A stretch of 64,000 bases of DNA from Homarus americanus (taxonomy: Eukaryota > Arthropoda > Malacostraca > Decapoda > Nephropidae). The stretch lies in NCBI RefSeq assembly GCF_018991925.1, contig NW_024737068.1, forward strand, positions 1,747,017 to 1,811,016, in the 5' to 3' direction. Each line of letters starts with the position of its first letter. The stretch's first letter is position 1. The position numbers and the translations under genes are program-made. Below the pieces are notes generated by a model. It was not told the origin of the DNA and ran no database searches. It saw nothing but the letters and a program-made list of their open reading frames with translations. Below, piece after piece: positions 59,101 through 64,000 of this stretch.

Positions 59101-62100
59101 CTGTATTGTAGTGTGCTGCGCTGTACTGTATTGTGCTCTATTGTATTTACTAGGTAGTAGGTAGCAGGCAGCCAGCCATCAAACAGGTAGGTACTACCGC
59201 CTGGCAAGATATTGGAAGCATAATGTGTTGTCTAATGGTAGACCCTGCTGCCATATGTGACTTTCTGCCTCATTTACACACAATTGCAGGTCTCAATTGT
59301 TTCTCTCACCTTGACAACACAACTTACATATATTGTTTCTCACTATTGATCTTTTTTCTTTTATGATCCTTTATTATGTTTTATTTAATATTTTTTCTAT
59401 TTTTTTATTAATTATTATTATTGTTATAATTTTGCCCCCAGGCCCTGATGTTGGTCATTGACCTGTGCCCTGGTGGGCTAACCCTGTAAAAAAAAAAAAA
59501 TACTATACAGTGACCCCTCGTTTAACGAACTGCCTTCCATAAGGATCTTCAATTCGGTTAACGAAAAAAAAATTCGGTTAACGAAAAAAAAATTCGGGTA
59601 ACGAATTTCTTACGAACCGACCTCAACATGTTTTCGCTTGCACTGACCGGGCAACCAGCTTAAGTATCAGTCCACCAATACATTAATCGGTTCTAGGGCT
59701 TAAATTCTTTACTATTTTAGTAAATATCAAGAAGTTTATACTATTCAATAATTTTAAAAGTTTAATATTCAATTTTTTAGTCATTTTAACAATTATTGAA
59801 CATAATTGAAGGTAAAGTGACTAGTTTAATGCGCGGCATCCAGCCTCTTAACACAGCAAACAGGCGTTAGTCTCTCTCTGTTTTCACTGGAGGTAACATC
59901 TTGCTTGAGACTCTCTTCAACTAAATGCCTTTTTTCTGTGTTTCCAAGCAAATTATTGGTCATTTTGAATTATATTTTACATATTGACAATATATAATGC
60001 AGTGCAGTGTTAATTTAAAGAAAATAATCTTGAATTACACCAAGAGAGCTAAAATTTTATGGGTGAAATGGCGCCATGGGGTGACTTCTCTTCCACCCCA
60101 ATGCCTTCTCTTCTTCCTTCTCCTCCACCCCCATTCTAAATCCCATCATCATCATCATCCAGGAGCCTTCTGCATACACACCTCAAAGTAAGTGAACTTT
60201 TCTACCATTTTTTTTGAATTTAGGAAATTTTCGGTGAGCTGGAACCAATTACCCAAAAACCCATTGAAACAATGGTTTCAGTTAACGAACTTTTCGGTTA
60301 ACGAACGACCTTCTGGAACGGATTGAGTTCGTTAACCGAGGGGTCACTGTACTATGCTGTATTGAACTGTACTGTATTATACCGTACGGTGCTGTACTGT
60401 ACTATACTGTACTGTGCTGTGCTGTCTACTCAGCAGTAATTGGGGACCTGGATGTTAATCGATTTGCAGATCGTGTTCCGGGGTAATGGTTAGCCAGTGC
60501 AGTTGGCGAGTTGTCCGGTCTTCTCGGACTATTCCTTGACACTGGGTCATGCAGCTCGTTAACTTGGGGTGCGGTTGTTGTGTTGGAAACAACTTCTACA
60601 CCTTAAACACTGGGTCATGCAGCTCGCTAACTCAGGGTGTGGTTGTTGTGTTGGCAATAGCTTCTACAACTTTAACAAATTCATGCCTAGGTGGCCCTTG
60701 GGCTGACCATCCTCTTTACACGAGGGGCAACCATTAATATTATATTATTGTACTGTGTTGTACTATGCTGTACTGTACAGTGTTGTAGTGTACTGTGCTG
60801 TATTTTATTTTACTGTATTATACTGTACTCTGCTGTATTTTATTATGCTGTACTGTTCTATACTGTAGTGTACCATACTACTGTACTGTATTCTCTTATG
60901 CTGCATTACACTGAACTGTGTTATAAAATACGGTATTATACTATACTGTATTGTACTTATACTGTATTGTATTATGCTGCACTGTATTATAATGTATTGT
61001 ATAATACTTTACTGTATTATTCTGTACTGTATTGTACTGTACTATATTATACTGTACTGTATTATACTGTAATGCAGGGGTGTCAAACTCATGGCCCTTG
61101 GGATGGTCAGGTGAGATCCACAGGATGATGGTAAAATTTATTATCCTGTGAAATTATGAAAGAAATAGATATAATCATGTTTATTTAGTAAAATGAATTT
61201 TACATACTTAAGATCAGACAAACCCAAATGAGGTATTCCTGGTAAGGCAATGTGTGAAGCTGTAAACTTCAATCCTGCAAATATGTGATACAGCACTTGT
61301 GTTGGCCCTGAAGAGGGTAACTAAAATAAGAATTGGCCCTCGAAATGTATTTAGCTTGACACTACTGCTGTAATGTATTACTGTTGTACTACTTTGTACT
61401 GTATTGAACTCTACTGTGCTGTATTGTCTTCCCAGCAGTAATTGGGTTCCTGGATGTTAATCTATTTGCAGCTCATGTTGTGGTGTAATGGTTAGCCAGT
61501 GCAGTTGGCTTGTCTGGTCTTCTCGGAGTATTCCTTGACACTGGGTCATGCAGCTCGTAAACTAAGGGTGTGGTTTTTATTTTGGCAACAGCTTGTACAC
61601 TTGAATGAACACTGGGTCATGCAACTCGTTAACTCAGGGTGTGGTTGTTGTGTTAGTGACAGCATCTACACTTTAAACACTGGGTCATGCAGCTTGTTAA
61701 CTTAGGGTGTGGTTTTTGTGTTGGCAACAGCTTGTACACCTTGAATGAACACTGGGTCATGCAACTCGTTAACTCAGGGTGTGGTTGTTGTGTTGGCGAC
61801 ATCTTCTACACCTTAAACAGATTGACGTGTAGGTGGCCCTTGGTAATGTGTTGTATTGAACTATGCTGTTCTGTACCGTGTTCTAGTGTACTGTGCTGTA
61901 TTATACTGAAGTGTACCATACTATACTATATTATACTGTACTGTAATACATGCACTACTATATTGTATTAGACTGTACTGTGTTATACTGTACTGTATTA
62001 TATTGTTCTGTGCTGCACTGTATTGTACTTTACTGTGCTGTATTATAATGTGCTTTACTGTACTAATTTGTACTGTACTGTACTCTATTATACTGGACTG

Positions 62101-64000
62101 TACGGTATTATAATATACAATGAAAGACAAAAGTCATGTCATGAAATTTGGTGAAAACATATGCCGAAGGGCTAAACTTTTGGCGCTCTCTGCCTTGTGG
62201 TAGGGCGCTCATAATGTTTCATGAGTTATATTTAATCTTCGGACAAAACCGCAACACAACTTTTGTTTTTGATTGTGCAGTGCTTTATTATACTGTACTG
62301 TATTTTATTGTAATGTACTTTATTATACATTTACTATAATGCACTGTATTGTACTGTTATACTGTATTATACTGCAATGTATAATACTATGCTGTATTAT
62401 GCTGTACTGTATTATACAGTATTGCATTATACTGTATTGCATTATGCTGTACTGTTTTATATGGTACTGTATTGTATTATAATATACTGTGTTATGTATT
62501 GTATTATACTGTGTTATATTGTATTGGTAATGTATTATATGGTACTGTGTTACACTATTGTATTATATTCTACTGTATTGTATTATGCTATACAGTAGTA
62601 CCCCGCTTAACACGGTCAATAAAACCCACAGGGTACCGTGTTAAGTGAAAACCGCTATTGTATCATATTATACTGTATTGTATTATACTATACAGTAGTA
62701 CCCCACTTAACAAGGTCAATAAAACCCACAGGGTACTGTGTTAAGTGAAAACCGCGCTAAGTGAACAACAGAACATATGGGATTAATTCCAATAGAAACT
62801 GGCCCGACCCATAAACTCCACTTTTTCTGACACAATACCTCTGTTCTAGTAAAAATAACATCTTAATTTTATGATGGTACATGCGCACAATTAATACTTA
62901 AGAGAAATACAGTTGCCAAGTTAATGTCCATTCAAATAATGGACTCAACTCCCTCACACTACACTGCTGGCTCTTCCCTCTGAGAAATTTTGGGGGGAAA
63001 CCACTAAATTTTAATAAATAATACCTCAAACTAAAGTTAGGATAATACAATTGACATTGCTGGATTCCTTGTAAGACCAGGAATATTTTGAATATAAATG
63101 TCATATATTTTGCACAAAAGATAACATATTTACTCAGAAAACATTACATCTAAAATTTGTATGTCTAATGCAAAATCTATGATGTTTATATTCAAAATGA
63201 TCACCAAATTGTAAGAATTCCAGCAATGTAAATTATATTCTGGCCGGGTAATTTGTATGAATTTTATGAGCTAAAACAAATATCTTCAGTTAATAAAAAA
63301 AAAAAAATATTCTTCACAACACTATCTGTCAATCAAAGTACCCCACCTTGCCTCCACCCTCTTCCAACAGCGCGGTCAGTCCCAGCCATCCCCCCCACCA
63401 ATCCTCCCTTCAAGAGATGTTGGGTGAAAAAACTAAATTTTAAAATTTTGTATTAAATAATACCTCAGATTAAATTTAGGATAATATAATTAACATTGCT
63501 GGATTCCTTGTAAGACCAAGAATATTTTGAATATAAATGTCATATATTTTGCACAAAAAATAACATATTTACTCAGAGTAAACATTATATCTAAAATTTG
63601 TATGTCTAATGCAAAATCTATGATGTTTATATTCAAAATGATCATCATATTGTAAGAATTCCAGCAATGTAAATTATATTCTGGCCGGGTAATTTGTATG
63701 AATTTTATGAGCTAAAACAGGGTGGCAGGTGGGGGAATCTAAAAATAGCTCTGGAGCCGGACACACTGCAGTATACGTGGAAAAAAACCCGCGTTAAGTG
63801 AAAGTTCAGCTCTGGCAAGGCACCGTGAAATCGCGCTAAACGAAACCGTGTTAAGCGGGGTATTACTGTACTGTGTTATATTGTACTGTATTATACCTTT
63901 TCGTTCAGTTTTCTTAATGTTTTTTTGTTTTCTTTAACAGGGGCGGGGTTTATCCTCCTGCAGCAGCATTCCATCAGACTTCCCTCATCACCCGCCTCCA
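17121..64000 (+). CDS. SCCPDH: SCCPDH-like oxidoreductase, nine exons, 3' end beyond window
   Basis: Nine exons join in one open frame of about 412 codons (exon lengths 72, 210, 211, 50, 134, 238, 168, 95 and at least 60 nt). Seen: N-terminal Rossmann motif VVFGATGFTGQF, then CVGPYRFYGE across the exon 2/3 junction, DISGEPQ, GFDSIPAD, an internal hydrophobic segment in exon 6 and GGVYPPAAAF at the end. All are hallmarks of the eukaryotic saccharopine dehydrogenase-like oxidoreductase family, whose vertebrate members are about 429 aa, so only the last 16-20 residues are missing. The family resembles the bacterial trans-acting enoyl reductase/saccharopine dehydrogenase fold. Its members are membrane or lipid-droplet associated and are not the lysine-degrading enzyme AASS, so the substrate is unknown. 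No promoter was identified; an upstream untranslated exon is possible because the start codon lies 21 nt after an acceptor-like TTTCAG. Confidence 0.95.
17795..20616 (-). mobile_element. hAT-like DNA transposon (2822 bp)
   Basis: Perfect 18-bp terminal inverted repeats TAGGGTGGTCCTTATTTT and a perfect 8-bp target duplication GTGTGCAT (17787-17794 and 20617-20624), inserted in the LINE. Subterminal TTAGAGGTTGCTCAA occurs inverted near both ends (about 17920 and 20490). Eight-base duplications are the hAT hallmark. The element codes a transposase-like protein on its minus strand. Confidence 0.92.
18054..20290 (-). pseudogene. Divergent hAT-like transposase, frameshifted
   Basis: Begins at ATG 20290 (MANAGVETRENVYLIKTLCD) and ends at 18054. 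Similarity of phase and spacing joins five minus-strand segments (20290-20060, 20144-19371, 19405-19169, 19248-18745, 18932-18054) separated by at least four frameshifts. The N-terminal half is lysine/glutamate-rich, possibly coiled. Candidate catalytic features are HWDGK near 19395, FDTTSSNTG near 19220, CRHH near 19130 (a CxxH-like motif as in hAT) and ARWM near 18803 (the hAT RW-like motif). I do not recognise a named subfamily; the hAT assignment rests mainly on the TIRs and 8-bp duplication. Confidence 0.75.
21360..24028 (-). mobile_element. pogo-like DNA transposon, partially deleted (2669 bp)
   Basis: Termini CCGTATATACCCGTGTATAG and, in reverse complement, CCGTATATACTCGTTTATAA, both flanked by TA. 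Subterminal copies of TATAGGTCGACCCC lie near the right end. The left half keeps the minus-strand end of a transposase gene. The right part (23160-23830) is made of direct and inverted copies of a noncoding module that also occurs at 21840-22000 and 2550-2700. Confidence 0.9.
22040..22612 (-). pseudogene. pogo-like transposase C-terminal half
   Basis: Minus strand, starting around 22612 with LLVWDMFRSHLVDSV, which carries the second catalytic aspartate block. PGGLTSLVQPLDVSINKPFK holds the third (Asp near 22438). An acidic tail follows, ending DDDKENDFDGF at 22040. The tail is identical in sequence to 2395-2502. The first catalytic domain and DNA-binding region are missing (upstream sequence beyond 22620 is unrelated), so it is a truncated relic. 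Its frame from 22552 to 22040 is intact. Confidence 0.88.
24857..25066 (+). CDS. SCCPDH: SCCPDH coding exon 2
   Basis: Preceded by the acceptor TTTTGCAG and followed by the donor GTACGT; 70 codons, phase 0 at both ends. It begins VAKIGEKNPKLKYAFAGRS and ends TKVVINCVGP. The AGRS motif and the VVINCVGP strand are typical of the second half of the Rossmann domain. Open reading continues into the intron to 25189 but loses similarity at the donor. Confidence 0.95.
27515..27860 (-). repeat. SINE-like repeat, reverse copy with TAA microsatellite
   Basis: The reverse complement of 59165-59500: T-run at its left edge (the complement of a 3' A tail), then GCCCACCTGGGCACAGGTCA, a TAA-rich tract, and CAATTGTGTGTAAATG in the body. 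It lies inside the nested element. Confidence 0.75.
28198..28877. repeat. Direct repeat of about 290 bp
   Basis: 28198-28496 and 28603-28877 are close copies, both containing CCAGTGACTGATTGGTTCTA and AAGTGAGCACATGTGTAAAC. They lie within the nested TIR element; no coding frame. Confidence 0.85.
30368..30578 (+). CDS. SCCPDH: SCCPDH coding exon 3
   Basis: Preceded by CCCACAG and followed by GTAAGT; 70 codons plus one base (ends in phase 1). Begins YRFYGEKVVSACIRAGANH and contains DISGEPQYLDTMQLKY and GFDSIPADMG. These are the most conserved blocks of the family and identify the gene with confidence. Confidence 0.96.
32681..43355 (+). repeat. 35-bp minisatellite, about 300 units
   Basis: Unit GATGGTGGCCATCATTAGTG followed by GAAGTTAGCTGTAGG. 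The variable dinucleotide is TA or CT (TAGTGG or CTGTGG); from about 39800 a 33-bp form without it (ATCATGTGGAAG) becomes common, and after 42700 a form with TTAATGG. The 33-bp form equals 11 codons and creates open frames repeating MVAIMWKLAVG. These are a by-product of the repeat, not genes. Confidence 0.97.
43506..43552 (+). pseudogene. SCCPDH: Damaged duplicate of SCCPDH exon 4
   Basis: Matches 51861-51910 but is three bases shorter with internal indels. The acceptor AG is lost (a T run leads directly into GGGGATG) and the donor reads GTATTC instead of GTAAGT. It lies in the low-quality end of the contig before the gap, so it is most likely sequencing/assembly error and not a true duplicate exon. 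Confidence 0.85.
43901..44000. other. Assembly gap, 100 N
   Basis: Exactly 100 Ns, the usual scaffolding placeholder of unknown size. Confidence 0.99.
45216..51691 (+). repeat. 35-bp minisatellite, about 185 units (second representation)
   Basis: Same unit, same opening order of variants (including the aberrant TTTGGCACCCATCATTAGTG unit near 45565, matching 33034) and the same shift to 33-bp units in the right part, but 4.2 kb shorter than the first copy. Confidence 0.97.
51861..51910 (+). CDS. SCCPDH: SCCPDH coding exon 4 (intact copy)
   Basis: A 50-nt exon after the acceptor TTTTCAG and before GTAAGT. Its first two bases complete the glycine codon split at the end of exon 3, and it then encodes DVNSVEGSVGFDDASY, ending in phase 0. 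It corresponds to the start of the family's second domain after the FPG motif. A damaged copy of the same exon lies at 43506-43552 in what I interpret as a falsely duplicated contig end; this one has both splice signals and the correct phase. Confidence 0.85.
52084..52912. mobile_element. Probable pogo-type MITE
   Basis: Left end CAGTCAAACCTCAACTTAAC with GTCTGTTATATCAAGGATCC; the right end carries ACATCTGTTATATGGAGGTT TAGCTATATAG, an imperfect inverted version. GC-rich interior (52430-52560) with no transposase. The right edge is approximate because the terminus is degraded. Confidence 0.6.
53973..54391. mobile_element. hAT MITE (419 bp)
   Basis: Inverted termini CAGTGGTCCCCAACC and GGTTGGGAACCACTG with a perfect 8-bp target duplication CTCTAGTC (53965-53972 and 54392-54399). 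No coding content. Confidence 0.93.
55010..55143 (+). CDS. SCCPDH: SCCPDH coding exon 5
   Basis: Preceded by TTGTTGCAG; 44 codons plus two bases (phase 2), followed by a GTGTGC donor that is weaker than the others but in frame. Encodes GSSTVNFTTMECAVLGLTHS and ends NPYKPEP plus a split arginine codon. Family members have a similar G-T-x-x-S-A-x-x-G-x-x segment here. A 29-bp minisatellite begins about 25 bp after the donor. Confidence 0.88.
55168..55640 (+). repeat. 29-bp minisatellite in intron 5
   Basis: About 16 copies of GACAGCTAATCTTAGAGATG then GATGTTTTT, with substitutions AGCTGGG and GCTGATC alternating in the middle of the array. It starts about 25 bp after exon 5. Confidence 0.95.
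55692..56316 (-). mobile_element. pogo/Tigger-like deletion derivative (625 bp)
   Basis: Terminal inverted repeats CAGTAGAAGTCCAAAAATCC and complement of CAGTAAAAGTCCAAAAATCC (both continue GGACCAC; one mismatch), flanked by TA. Retains the start of a transposase gene on the minus strand. Confidence 0.93.
55838..56080 (-). pseudogene. Transposase N-terminal CENP-B-type HTH remnant
   Basis: 81 codons from ATG 56080: MAPKVDKLCCVKRKNTLKLS, then KLEIIKKLERGVSNTDLMET and YDIGKSTIYDIKKAKNKI. This is the first DNA-binding helix-turn-helix typical of pogo/Tigger transposases and CENP-B. The catalytic region is deleted; the frame drifts into noncoding MITE sequence and stops at 55838. The DNA-binding segment is free of lesions, so a binding-only protein is conceivable, but nothing shows expression. 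Confidence 0.85.
56528..56765 (+). CDS. SCCPDH: SCCPDH coding exon 6 with membrane segment
   Basis: Preceded by TGTACTTTCAG; one base completes the split AGG codon, then 79 codons to the donor GTAAGA. Contains CVPNIASDRSVVMRSQRLLY, matching the family block that ends S-D-x-S-V-V-x-R-x-Q-R-x-L-Y. This is followed by the hydrophobic run LLTAIGSIFMGILFYLM, a likely membrane-associated segment present in animal SCCPDH proteins. Confidence 0.93.
57279..57446 (+). CDS. SCCPDH: SCCPDH coding exon 7
   Basis: Preceded by TTTTCCAG, followed by GTGCTC; 56 codons in phase 0. Begins YPEFFTFGLFSRKGPKRSDL, matching the family's P-W-F-F-S-F-G-x-F-S-x-x-G-P block, and continues with SVTLTGKGW. The donor is non-consensus after GTG, but the boundary is supported by the resumption of similarity in exon 8. 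Confidence 0.93.
58320..58414 (+). CDS. SCCPDH: SCCPDH coding exon 8
   Basis: Preceded by TATTGCAG and followed by GTAAGT; 31 codons plus two bases. Encodes VVGPDPGYFGTATLVTQSAM then TILEEKDNLPG. The G-P-D/E-x-G-Y motif followed by the alanine/methionine helix is characteristic of the family C-terminal third. Confidence 0.94.
58489..58687 (+). repeat. Degenerate TACTG/TGTAC microsatellite
   Basis: Intron 8 tract of loosely repeated pentamers (TACTG, TATTG, TGCTG). The same repeat dominates 60350-62592. Confidence 0.85.
58688..59049. mobile_element. hAT MITE (362 bp)
   Basis: Ends CAGTGTTCCTCAACC and GGTTGGGGAACGCTG form inverted termini. Flanking 8-mers CTGCACAT and CTGTACAG agree at six of eight positions, as expected of a decayed target duplication. 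The interior holds a small sequence CTAATTGGTTCTGGAACC resembling other MITE ends. Confidence 0.75.
59165..59506 (+). repeat. SINE-like repeat with poly(A) tail
   Basis: Contains the block shared with 11300-11487 and 27515-27860, a TTATTATTATTGTTATAA tract, then GGTCATTGACCTGTGCCCTG and GTGGGCTAACCCTGT followed by 13 A at about 59488-59500. The A tail and dispersed copies suggest retroposition. No clear RNA polymerase III boxes were identified. Confidence 0.72.
59508..60349. mobile_element. Tigger-derived MITE (842 bp), uninterrupted copy
   Basis: Termini CAGTGACCCCTCGTTTAACG and the complement at 60330-60349, flanked by TA. Internally an abridged version of 6711-9336. It carries the empty site corresponding to the nested insertion at 27441. 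A local duplication of the A-rich motif ATTCGGTTAACGAAAAAAAA occurs at 59551-59592. Confidence 0.93.
60426..61850 (+). repeat. Duplicated block with 66-72-bp tandem repeat
   Basis: 60426-60700 and 61431-61840 begin with the same CAGTAATTGGG(T/G) leader and TGTAATGGTTAGCCAGTGCA block. Each is followed by tandem copies (two in the first, four in the second) of a unit starting ACACTGGGTCATGCAGCTCG and containing GGTGTGGTTGTTGTGTTGG. The leader resembles a tRNA-type A box only loosely. Confidence 0.85.
61075..61367. mobile_element. hAT MITE (293 bp)
   Basis: Ends CAGGGGTGTCAAACTC and, in complement, CAGTAGTGTCAAGCTA, with a perfect 8-bp target duplication CTGTAATG (61067-61074 and 61368-61375). 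Inserted in the microsatellite field. Confidence 0.92.
62593..62656. mobile_element. Solo end of a palindrome-module MITE
   Basis: CAGTAGTACCCCGCTTAACA and the next 45 bp repeat the left end of the element that starts at 62693, separated by 36 bp of microsatellite. It is probably a remnant of a second insertion or a local duplication. Confidence 0.75.
62693..63868. mobile_element. MITE with inverted palindromic modules (1176 bp)
   Basis: Left end CAGTAGTACCCCACTTAACA; right end complement CAGTAATACCCCGCTTAACA; flanking TA. It carries two copies of the palindromic module seen three times in 14180-15768, in the opposite orientation, plus the same G/C-rich spacer. It ends 72 bp before SCCPDH exon 9. 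Confidence 0.9.
63941..64000 (+). CDS. SCCPDH: SCCPDH coding exon 9 (cut by window end)
   Basis: Preceded by the polypyrimidine tract and acceptor TTTCTTTAACAG; the first base completes the split lysine codon. Encodes GGVYPPAAAFHQTSLITRL, the G-G-V-x-x-P-G/A-A-A-F motif that lies about 25 residues before the C terminus in the family. Reading is still open at 64000. Confidence 0.92.

Larger units (their letters stand above)
60350..62592 (+). repeat. Degenerate TACTG-type microsatellite field with embedded repeats
   Basis: Long tracts of imperfect TACTG/TATTA/TGTAT pentamers (60350-60425, 60740-61066, 61376-61430, 61845-62120, 62270-62592). They create many short frames rich in Tyr, Cys, Leu and Val that are not genes. 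The blocks between are a duplicated minisatellite and a hAT MITE. Confidence 0.88.

Noticed and set aside
60470..60520. A tRNA gene or a tRNA-derived SINE head suggested by GGTAATGGTTAGCCAGTGC
   Set aside because: Only an A-box-like motif is seen; no matching B box, acceptor stem or anticodon arm could be folded by eye.
60691..62598. Frames of 60-145 codons rich in Tyr, Cys, Leu and Val
   Set aside because: They are produced by TACTG/TATAC pentamer tracts, appear in several phases and have no recognisable domain.
17121..64000. Assignment as the lysine-degrading saccharopine dehydrogenase (AASS)
   Set aside because: The motifs (VVFGATGFTG, YRFYGE, DISGEP, GFDSIPAD) and the membrane segment are those of SCCPDH-type oxidoreductases; there is no lysine-ketoglutarate reductase domain.

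Overview
The window is animal nuclear DNA, most likely from an arthropod and probably a decapod crustacean. It has one split gene with long introns and canonical GT-AG junctions. Short CCTAA/TTAGG runs match the arthropod telomere motif, and there are many CR1-type LINE fragments, pogo/Tigger-like DNA transposons, hAT MITEs and very long minisatellites. The species call is inference. No prokaryotic or organellar features and no tRNA or rRNA gene were seen.

The only host gene I can support is a saccharopine dehydrogenase-like oxidoreductase (SCCPDH) on the + strand. Nine coding exons (17121-17192, 24857-25066, 30368-30578, 51861-51910, 55010-55143, 56528-56765, 57279-57446, 58320-58414, 63941-64000+) join in one uninterrupted frame of about 412 codons. 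The last roughly 16-20 codons lie beyond the window. Introns carry nearly all the length and are packed with mobile DNA.

Layout. 1-17120, upstream of the first coding exon, is a transposon graveyard: a CR1-like LINE, a transposon remnant, a 32-bp minisatellite, an antisense LINE piece, a large inverted repeat, a nearly complete Tigger-like element (6711-9336), further LINE pieces, a second decayed Tigger-like element (11488 to about 14170) and a MITE built from palindromic modules (14180-15768). Intron 1 holds a LINE split by a 2.8-kb hAT-like transposon (17795-20616, 8-bp target duplication) and a third pogo-like element (21360-24028). Intron 2 holds a Tigger MITE (26708-29529) that was itself split by another TIR element (27441-29429). 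Intron 3 is dominated by a 35-bp minisatellite and an assembly gap. Introns 4-8 hold MITEs, a 29-bp minisatellite, a SINE-like repeat and a degenerate TACTG-type microsatellite field.

The most consequential observation concerns assembly. 31452-43900 and 44033-52280 are the same locus represented twice on either side of a 100-N gap. Sequence quality decays toward the gap on both sides, and SCCPDH exon 4 appears once damaged (43506-43552) and once intact (51861-51910). The most biologically novel items are the divergent hAT-like transposase (18054-20290), the array of several hundred units with a GGCCATCAT core, and the palindrome-module MITEs.
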